Origin: Candidatus Stahliibacteriota bacterium
GTDB lineage: Bacteria; Hydrothermota; Tepidihabitantia; SM23-42
DNA: 7,209 bases
Direction of reading: 5' to 3'
Assembly: GCA_004376785.1 (NCBI GenBank)
Contig: SOIY01000011.1
Span: 1 to 7,209, forward strand
Shown here: positions 1 to 5,063 of the stretch, one piece after another
How the letters are laid out: the number at the start of each line of letters is the position of its first letter
Numbering within the stretch: position 1 is the first letter of the stretch
Position numbers and translations under genes: made by a program
The notes under the pieces: model-generated
What the model was told of the DNA's origin: nothing
The model's database searches: none
Seen by the model: the letters and a program-made list of their open reading frames with translations, nothing else

Positions 1-23
1 TGTCCTAATATTATTATATCCAA
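1..23 (-). CDS. Possible start of a gene downstream of rlmN (partial, 7 codons)
   Basis: Reading the minus strand past the rlmN stop, an AAAGGA Shine-Dalgarno-like run (plus-strand complement around 28-33) is followed four bases later by TTG at 23-21. This opens a frame reading M-D-I-I-I-L-G before the window ends. A short hydrophobic strand ending in Gly right after the start is typical of a first beta strand in Rossmann-like or P-loop proteins, but seven codons cannot identify a family. The gap to the rlmN stop is only 13 bp, so it would be in the same operon. The TTG start and the extreme truncation keep confidence low. It could equally be non-coding sequence. Confidence 0.3.
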
Positions 24-36
24 TTTTTCCTTTAGG

Positions 37-1080
37 TCAAGTGTTTAATGCAGCGAGTTGACCGCATGCCGCAAGGATTTCCTGCCCTCGAGATTTTCTT
101 AAGGTTATTGTATGATGAGATGTTAAAAGACATTGAAGAAATTTTTCGACCTTTTTTTCAGAAGGTTGTTCATAAGGTAATAAAGGATAAGGATTATAAG
201 AAATCAGGTTTATTTTCGATGGTATTCCTTTTAGTAATTGTAATAATCTTTGGGCGTCTTTTATACGATCGTTTAATTTATCTATTATTACATATTCAAA
301 GGTCACCATATTCTTTTTGAGGGAATATTCTTTGGCTAATTTCAATACTTCTTTTAAAGGATTTTTTTTGGTTATGGGCATCATCTCTTTTCTCATTTTT
401 TCGTCGGGAAAGTTTAACGAGATCGCCAGCTTAACCTTAAGCGGCGATAATAAAAGTGCATGAATGCCTTGGATCAAACCTACAGTGGATACTGTGGTGT
501 ATCTTTGACTGATGCTGAGACCTATTGACGAACACGTAATGCTAATCGCATCCATAACCTCTTTTAGATTTAATAATGGTTCTCCCATACCCATAAAGAC
601 AATATTTGTAATTTTATTATCAATGTTTTCCTGAATAATCCGAATTTCATCAGCAATTTCATAAGCCTTAAGATTTCTTATAAAACCCATTAACCCTGTT
701 GCACAAAATTTACAATGTAAAGGACAACCAATCTGTGTTGACACGCAAACTGTTTTTCTTTTTCCTTCGGGAATAAAAACTGCTTCAATTTTTTTGTTAT
801 CTTCTAAAGCCAGTAAAAATTTTTTTGAACCATCTTTAGCCAACAGTTTTTTCTCTATCTGTAATCCAGAAATTGTAAATTTACTTGATAGAGATTCTTT
901 GAGTTCTTTGGAGATATTGGTCATAACAGAAAAATCTTTGGCATTTTTCTGCCAGATCCATTTGAATATCTGATCACCACGATATGGCTCTATACCCAGG
1001 TTGGTCATAGTATCTCTCATAGATATCAACGAGTGACTTTTCAGATTATATTTCATTATTTGATTATATTCAAAATTCAT
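37..1080 (-). CDS. rlmN: Dual-specificity 23S rRNA A2503 / tRNA A37 C2-methyltransferase RlmN (radical SAM)
   Basis: RlmN is a cytoplasmic radical-SAM enzyme that methylates C2 of A2503 in 23S rRNA, and of A37 in some tRNAs. It works through a methyl-cysteine intermediate. The 347-residue product has the expected layout: an N-terminal accessory domain (about 10-70, with the Y-R-x-D-Q-x-x-K-W-I-W pattern) and then the radical-SAM barrel. The [4Fe-4S] ligands are C119, C123 and C126 (CxxxCxxC). GMGEPL at 164-169 is the SAM-binding element. C339, in R-G-Q-E-I-L-A-A-C-G-Q-L, matches the methyl-carrying Cys355 of E. coli, and C112 matches its Cys118. E99, 13 residues before C112, matches the E. 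coli Glu105 position. Length is normal and nothing essential is missing. I used the first ATG; Met9 (plus position 1056) is a plausible alternative, since neither has a clear Shine-Dalgarno. The gene diverges from the cyclase operon. RlmN and the resistance enzyme Cfr share motifs, but the length and C-terminal pattern fit housekeeping RlmN. Confidence 0.96.
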   Translation of the reverse strand: MNFEYNQIMKYNLKSHSLISMRDTMTNLGIEPYRGDQIFKWIWQKNAKDFSVMTNISKELKESLSSKFTISGLQIEKKLLAKDGSKKFLLALEDNKKIEAVFIPEGKRKTVCVSTQIGCPLHCKFCATGLMGFIRNLKAYEIADEIRIIQENIDNKITNIVFMGMGEPLLNLKEVMDAISITCSSIGLSISQRYTTVSTVGLIQGIHALLLSPLKVKLAISLNFPDEKMRKEMMPITKKNPLKEVLKLAKEYSLKKNMVTFEYVIIDKLNDRIKDAQRLLQLLKGIPSKINLISYNPYPLLPYEQPSEKKVEKFLQCLLTSHHTITLRKSRGQEILAACGQLAALNT

Positions 1081-1101
1081 CTAATAATCAATACACATCC
1101 G

Positions 1102-1130
1102 ATTCCGAACGACAGCGAGGAATATTTTTT
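1102..1130. repeat. Short hairpin-forming element with T-run in the divergent intergenic region
   Basis: ATTCC at 1102-1106 and GGAAT at 1119-1123 are exact reverse complements around a 12-base GC-richer loop, followed by TTTTTT at 1125-1130. The loop contains GAACGACAGCGAG, which stands out from the surrounding AT-rich DNA. It recalls the dispersed intergenic palindromes of the ATTGCGA...GCAAT kind seen in many bacterial genomes. That resemblance is from memory and not tested. In plus orientation the stem plus T-run looks like a weak intrinsic terminator, but no plus-strand gene lies upstream to be terminated. On the minus strand it would lie in the rlmN 5' leader, about 20 bases from the start codon. 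The 5-bp stem is short, so function is uncertain. Confidence 0.3.
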
Positions 1131-1136
1131 GCAATC

Positions 1137-1164
1137 TTGACAATTTATTTAATATGCCTATAAT
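1137..1164 (+). promoter_or_regulatory. Sigma70-type promoter of the cyclase operon
   Basis: A perfect TTGACA -35 hexamer (1137-1142) and a perfect TATAAT -10 hexamer (1159-1164) are separated by 16 bp, one base below the optimal 17. The predicted transcription start is near 1171. That gives an untranslated leader of about 38 bases to the small upstream ORF and about 67 bases to the large cyclase gene. Both hexamers match consensus, so basal strength should be high unless a repressor acts here. The AT-rich dyad covering the -10 element is a candidate site for one. The spacer sequence has no TGn extended -10. Confidence 0.8.
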
Positions 1165-1179
1165 AATTTATGTTATTAT
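1160..1179. promoter_or_regulatory. AT-rich inverted repeat over the -10 and start region (candidate operator)
   Basis: ATAATAA (1160-1166) and TTATTAT (1173-1179) are a perfect 7-bp inverted repeat around a 6-base centre. They cover most of the -10 hexamer and the predicted start site. A second inverted pair with a slightly different centre lies outside it: ATATGC at 1152-1157 and GCATAT at 1187-1192. A dyad in this position could be a repressor operator. The arms are made only of A and T, however, and such palindromes arise easily by chance in a genome of this composition. Confidence 0.3.
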
Positions 1180-1198
1180 TGTCGAAGCATATATAAAT

Positions 1199-1204
1199 GG
1201 GGGA
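1199..1204 (+). promoter_or_regulatory. Shine-Dalgarno (GGGGGA) serving the leader ORF rather than the main gene
   Basis: GGGGGA ends five bases before the ATG at 1210, good ribosome-binding spacing. The main cyclase start at 1238 is 33 bases further downstream, too far for direct use of this site. The sequence just before 1238 has only a weak GG near 1229. The placement implies that ribosomes load on the 8-codon leader and reach the main gene by re-initiation. Confidence 0.55.
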
Positions 1205-1209
1205 AATTA

Positions 1210-1236
1210 ATGATAAATAGCCAATCCTGGTGCTAA
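1210..1236 (+). CDS. Eight-codon leader peptide upstream of the cyclase/ATPase gene
   Basis: The frame reads M-I-N-S-Q-S-W-C followed by TAA. It has a good Shine-Dalgarno five bases upstream, and its stop codon ends one base before the ATG of the large gene (TAA-t-ATG). That arrangement is typical of translational coupling. The peptide resembles no classic attenuator: it has no run of one amino acid and there is no clear competing hairpin or terminator after it. Its penultimate and last codons are Trp and Cys, both usually rare, so slow decoding there could in principle modulate re-initiation. The peptide is too short to judge by composition, so its translation is inferred from the ribosome-binding site and spacing only. 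Confidence 0.4.
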   Translation: MINSQSWC

Positions 1237-1237
1237 T

Positions 1238-4200
1238 ATGATAAAATGTCCTTTTTGTGATTATCAACAGATTGATGAGAAAGTAATTTTTTGTACTAAT
1301 TGCGGTTCTCGCATTACAGATGACACCAAGCAATCTTCAGCATCAGAGCGTTTGAAGTTCTGGGGTGGGGAATTAAGGATGCTCTCCGTTTTTTTTGTAA
1401 GTTTTTTGGGTTTTGAAAAATTGATAGGTAAAAAGGTTTATCGTGATATTATGATTAATTTACGCGAATGCATGACTGATGTTGAAGCCATAATTCAACA
1501 ATTTGATGGAACATCGAATCAGATTATTCCTGATAAACGAATATTAGGAATCTTTGGCGCACCCAAGGCACATAAGGACGATCCAATAAGGGCTGTTCGT
1601 TGCGCGTGGCAGATTAAAGATTGGTGGAAGAAAAAAAAGAATGAGGTGAAATTTCTGGGTTCTGTTGATCTTACAATAGGTATAAATACAGGTCGTGCAT
1701 TTTTTGGTTACATTTTGGAGGAGTCTTCTTTCCTCACGGTAATTGGTGATATGATAAATACAGCTGCTCGTCTTACTGAAATATCTTTACCTGATGAGAT
1801 ATTAATGGGTGAAAATACTCGTGATAGAGTTCTTGAATATGTTGATGTTCAACATATCGGTGAACGCAGTATAAAAGGTAGAAGTTCAAAAGTAAATGTT
1901 TATCGAATAGAGAATATAAGAGAAGAATCAGAGATCTTTCCATCCCAAAAAATACCTATATTTGGACGGGAAGCAGAATTAAAAAAATTGATAGACATTG
2001 CAAAAAGTTTGAAAAAAGGTAAAGCGAGTGTATGTTTAATCACTGGTCAGATGGGTATTGGTAAAACCAGACTTCAAGAAGAATTCCAGAATTTTCTAGC
2101 AGAAGACAGATCCTTTAATTTTGTTGAAGTGCACTGCTCTGCTGAACTCTCATCACCTTATTTTGCTTTTGACTTTTTACTAAGGCATTATTTAAAATTG
2201 GACGTGTTTGATGATAAAAAAAAGCTAGCGGATGAAATCGATGAGATTATTGCCCAAAAGGGATTATCACCACTCAATGCCAAGGGTTTAAAGCATCTTT
2301 TCTTAACTGATTTGCAAAGACTCAAACGGGATGAAATCTTTACAATTAATGAAGAAATCTATACTGCCGTTAAGAATCTAATCAAGTATGAATCTCAAAA
2401 AACCCCTTTAATTATGATCTTTGAAGAATTCAACAAGGCAGATGAAATGACTAAGCATTTAATTTCTTACTTGCTTCAAGAACTTAAAAACAAGCCTGTA
2501 ATGTTTGTTTTGGTTAATGGCCCAAAGGATTTCATAACAAATATTGAGATTGTAATCGAAGAGATTAATCTAACACCACTTTCCTTGAGAGATATAAAAA
2601 ATCTAGTAGATTTTATTCTTAATGATGTTGATGATAAACTTGTTGAGTTTATGTACAAGTCAGCTGGTGGCAATCCATTATTCACGATTGCGGCTGTTAG
2701 AAATACTCTACGAACTAAATTAATTAAGAAAGTTTCTGGACATTGGCGTTTGGAAAAAGAACAGCATTTGCCTTTCCTTGATGATTTGTATGGTGTTGTT
2801 ATGTCGACAATCGACTCACTTCCCGGAGATTATCGATTAATAATTGATTATGCATCTGTAATAGGATACAGATTTAGTTACCGTGTCCTTAAGGGATTAT
2901 TTGAAAGGACGAAGTTAAAGGAGCAGTTAAATCATCTGGTTGAAGAAGGGTATATTATTTTATCTCAAAATGATAAGGATCCAATGTATGTTTTTCGCCA
3001 TAATTTATTAAAAGATGCAGCCTATACTGTTCTGCCTTTAAGAAAAAGAAAAGAGATTCATCAGGTAGTTGCTAATTTGTATGAAAAACTGTATGTTGAT
3101 CAATTGTCAGATTTTTATGAAGATATTGGTTACCACTATCTATCCGGTGAGAATTATAAGAAAACAACAAAATACTATAAATTAGCAGGTGATAAGTCCA
3201 AGAATCTTTATGCCATTGAACAGGCCTTATATTTTTACAACACAGTTCTTAAGTTAAATAAAGATAGTGAAGACCAAGTTGATATAGATACAATGCAGGA
3301 TGTTTTGTTGAACTTAACCGACCTGTATGAAATTACTGGCGATGTTCAAAAAATGAAGAAAGCTGCTGAGTATGGATTAAGAATCGCACGTAAGGATAAG
3401 AATACTGAAAACGAAGTAAATTTCACGGAACGTTATGCATATGTATTATTTTTGCTTAACAATTTTAATAAAGCAGAGGAGTTATTACTTTCAAGTGTGG
3501 AGCAATGTAATGATGATATGGTTGAAATATTATCCATTTTGTATTCGGATTTAGGCATTCTATACCAAAATAAATATGAGTATGAAAAAAGTGTTTTAAA
3601 TTACAATTTAAGTTGGAATACAGCACGTACGAATCAAATAAAAAGAGGCGAAATACTCTGTTTATTTAACCTTTCGCAACTTCATAGGAATTTAGGTAAT
3701 TATGAAAAGGCTTTAGATTACTTGAATTATGGTTTGAATAATCTTATTCCCGCAGATAATATGCGTTGGGTCGTTCAATTCAAATATATGATCGCTGACA
3801 TCAACTACCAGATGTGGAATTTAAAAAAAGCCAAGAATTTTCTGTTGGAGTGTCTTGAGATATCTGATGACATTGGTAATGTTGAGGTATATTTAAAATC
3901 AGCATTAGATTTGGCAATTATTCATACAAACAAAGCTAAATCAAAAGAAGCCAAGAGATATCTGCAACTTGCAGACAAAAAAGTTTCCCTTTTTATTAGA
4001 GAAAATTTATTAGCCGAAATTAATCTAAAAAAGGCAATGATTTATTATAATGAGTCTAATCAAAAAAGGGTAAAAGATTACACTATGAGTGCCCTTAAAA
4101 TTGCGCAAAAATTCAATCAAAAAGAGATTGAATTTTATTGCTATAATTTATTATCGTTAATAGATACTGAATCTTCTCTAGAACACGCCAAACAGGTTCT

Positions 4201-4414
4201 TGATATTGCGGAAATGATAAAATTACCTCCACTGATTGCTGCTGGATTGTTTAGAATGACCGAAATCTTTACTCAGGCTAATGATTTTGAAAGGGCACGT
4301 TATTATGGACGAAAGGCGTTGCGTGTATACGATGATTTGAAATTTAACCTGAATGATGAAAATCGCCAATGTTATATTCGCAGACCAGAATATATAAAAC
4401 TCCTGGAGATATGA
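1238..4414 (+). CDS. Zinc ribbon / class III cyclase-homology / STAND-type ATPase / TPR signalling protein
   Basis: A 1058-residue soluble signalling protein with no signal peptide or membrane segment. Domains in order: a zinc ribbon (C4-x2-C7, C19-x2-C22); a class III nucleotidyl cyclase domain (about 47-224); an AAA_16/STAND ATPase (about 238-500) opening with F-G-R-E-A-E-L and with Walker A GQMGIGKT at 270-277; a winged-helix-like region (about 515-615, with the family pattern F-R-H-N-L-L-K-D-A-A-Y); and TPR-like helical repeats (about 625-1035). In the cyclase domain the first metal Asp is replaced by Ser55 (F-V-S-F-L-G-F-E). The second, D99, remains, and the T167...N174-x3-R178 half is intact. 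Gln95 sits where adenylyl cyclases have Lys. Walker B is I-F-E-E (E396-E397), with Glu for the usual Asp. Alone it should not cyclise NTP; it probably partners the next gene's product. The start is fixed: the first in-frame ATG after the upstream stop at 1214, three codons before the first zinc-ribbon Cys. Confidence 0.92.
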   Translation: MIKCPFCDYQQIDEKVIFCTNCGSRITDDTKQSSASERLKFWGGELRMLSVFFVSFLGFEKLIGKKVYRDIMINLRECMTDVEAIIQQFDGTSNQIIPDKRILGIFGAPKAHKDDPIRAVRCAWQIKDWWKKKKNEVKFLGSVDLTIGINTGRAFFGYILEESSFLTVIGDMINTAARLTEISLPDEILMGENTRDRVLEYVDVQHIGERSIKGRSSKVNVYRIENIREESEIFPSQKIPIFGREAELKKLIDIAKSLKKGKASVCLITGQMGIGKTRLQEEFQNFLAEDRSFNFVEVHCSAELSSPYFAFDFLLRHYLKLDVFDDKKKLADEIDEIIAQKGLSPLNAKGLKHLFLTDLQRLKRDEIFTINEEIYTAVKNLIKYESQKTPLIMIFEEFNKADEMTKHLISYLLQELKNKPVMFVLVNGPKDFITNIEIVIEEINLTPLSLRDIKNLVDFILNDVDDKLVEFMYKSAGGNPLFTIAAVRNTLRTKLIKKVSGHWRLEKEQHLPFLDDLYGVVMSTIDSLPGDYRLIIDYASVIGYRFSYRVLKGLFERTKLKEQLNHLVEEGYIILSQNDKDPMYVFRHNLLKDAAYTVLPLRKRKEIHQVVANLYEKLYVDQLSDFYEDIGYHYLSGENYKKTTKYYKLAGDKSKNLYAIEQALYFYNTVLKLNKDSEDQVDIDTMQDVLLNLTDLYEITGDVQKMKKAAEYGLRIARKDKNTENEVNFTERYAYVLFLLNNFNKAEELLLSSVEQCNDDMVEILSILYSDLGILYQNKYEYEKSVLNYNLSWNTARTNQIKRGEILCLFNLSQLHRNLGNYEKALDYLNYGLNNLIPADNMRWVVQFKYMIADINYQMWNLKKAKNFLLECLEISDDIGNVEVYLKSALDLAIIHTNKAKSKEAKRYLQLADKKVSLFIRENLLAEINLKKAMIYYNESNQKRVKDYTMSALKIAQKFNQKEIEFYCYNLLSLIDTESSLEHAKQVLDIAEMIKLPPLIAAGLFRMTEIFTQANDFERARYYGRKALRVYDDLKFNLNDENRQCYIRRPEYIKLLEI
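4405..4408 (+). promoter_or_regulatory. Internal Shine-Dalgarno (GGAG) selecting the ATG at 4417
   Basis: GGAG lies in the last codons of the large cyclase gene. It leaves an 8-base spacer to ATG 4417 but only 2 bases to the in-frame ATG at 4411, which overlaps the upstream stop as ATGA. Spacing therefore favours 4417, and the resulting protein starts M-N-C-P-S-C, directly at the zinc ribbon. A still earlier in-frame ATG at 4369 has no comparable site and would lie deep inside the preceding gene. Confidence 0.65.
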
Positions 4415-4416
4415 GT

Positions 4417-5061
4417 ATGAATTGTCCAAGTTGCAATAAGGAAATCGTGGTACCGGTTCATTTTTGTCCTTGGTGTGGTATTTTTCTCGGGGGAGATGAT
4501 GCATTGCCACTAGAGGAGTTAAAATTAACATTCATGCGGGCAGATCTATCAGGTTTCACGAAGATGAGTGAGACAATGATTGCTGAAGACGTTATGGGTT
4601 ATCTTAATGGAGTTTTTAGTATTTTTTCAAAGATAATAGAATCGTTTAAAGGGATTATATATCAGATTGTAGGTGATGAAGTTGTTAGTATTTTTGGATT
4701 TCCAAAAGGATCAGGATTTGCCCCACACATGGCAATTTTTGCAGCAGGAGATATGCTAAAAAAACTAATAGAATTCAACAAAAAAGAACATTTAAAAAGC
4801 TCTGTGGGTTTAAAAATTGGTCTTGTAATCGAGACGGCCTCGATATTCAATGTTCACAGTGACTTACGGAATGCGTTAATTATTACAAAAGGATTTAAGA
4901 AGTGTCAAATACTACAAAAAAATGCCAAGACTAATACTTTACTTGTATGTGAAAATTTATATCAGACGACCAAAGCCTTTTTTAGTTATAATGAAATAGG
5001 TGAATTTGTTAAAGATCCTTTTTCTGTCAAAGCCTATGAATATAGAATGAAACTAAAATAA
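4417..5061 (+). CDS. Small zinc ribbon plus class III cyclase domain protein (probable catalytic partner subunit)
   Basis: A 214-residue soluble protein: an N-terminal zinc ribbon (C3-x2-C6, C17-x2-C20) joined directly to one class III cyclase domain (about 35-212), with no sensor or output domain. The motif F-M-R-A-D-L-S-G-F-T gives the first metal Asp (D43), and Q-I-V-G-D-E gives the second (D87). The segment that normally reads V-I-G-D-A-V-N-L-A-A-R-L is degenerate. A gapless count from the I-G-L strand (134-136) to L-L-V (175-177) puts K162 and L166 at the transition-state Asn and Arg positions. Gln83 replaces the purine-selecting Lys. It resembles a mammalian C1 half (metal-binding only) and should be inactive as a homodimer. 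The preceding gene product has the reverse defect, so a heterodimer is the natural reading; a non-catalytic nucleotide sensor is the alternative. The start at 4417 gives a 2-bp gap from the upstream stop, and 4411 would give an ATGA overlap. Either way translation is likely coupled. Confidence 0.87.
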   Translation: MNCPSCNKEIVVPVHFCPWCGIFLGGDDALPLEELKLTFMRADLSGFTKMSETMIAEDVMGYLNGVFSIFSKIIESFKGIIYQIVGDEVVSIFGFPKGSGFAPHMAIFAAGDMLKKLIEFNKKEHLKSSVGLKIGLVIETASIFNVHSDLRNALIITKGFKKCQILQKNAKTNTLLVCENLYQTTKAFFSYNEIGEFVKDPFSVKAYEYRMKLK

Positions 5062-5063
5062 CT

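Noticed and set aside
4..36. CCTAA/TTAGG inverted pair after the rlmN stop as a terminator
   Set aside because: Only 5 bp with a 23-base loop and no T-run in minus-strand orientation; it would also enclose the likely start of the next gene.
48..320. 90-aa plus-strand open frame with a hydrophobic C-terminal half
   Set aside because: Lies entirely antisense to rlmN, whose motifs are unambiguous; no ribosome site, and the apparent membrane segment is the complement of Lys/Asn-rich coding sequence.
1160..1185. Minus-strand promoter for rlmN (TCGACA-like and TATTAT)
   Set aside because: Spacing is only 14 bp and the -35 match is poor; the TATTAT is just the complement of the dyad next to the plus-strand -10. 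No convincing rlmN promoter was found.
1145..1333. 62-aa minus-strand open frame across the divergent promoter
   Set aside because: Overlaps the promoter, leader and zinc-ribbon codons of the large gene; no family resemblance or ribosome site.
1631..2223. A8 runs at 1631-1638 and 2216-2223 as possible slippage or phase-variation sites
   Set aside because: Ordinary Lys-rich coding in AT-rich DNA; the reading frame is intact across both, and no alternative frame makes sense.
4369..4416. Upstream extension of the small cyclase gene by 16 codons
   Set aside because: Would start inside the preceding gene with no suitable ribosome site and add residues before a zinc ribbon that otherwise begins at the N-terminus; GGAG spacing supports 4417.
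4223..4531. 102-aa minus-strand open frame at the junction of the two cyclase genes
   Set aside because: Antisense to two well-supported coding regions; composition is that of a shadow frame.
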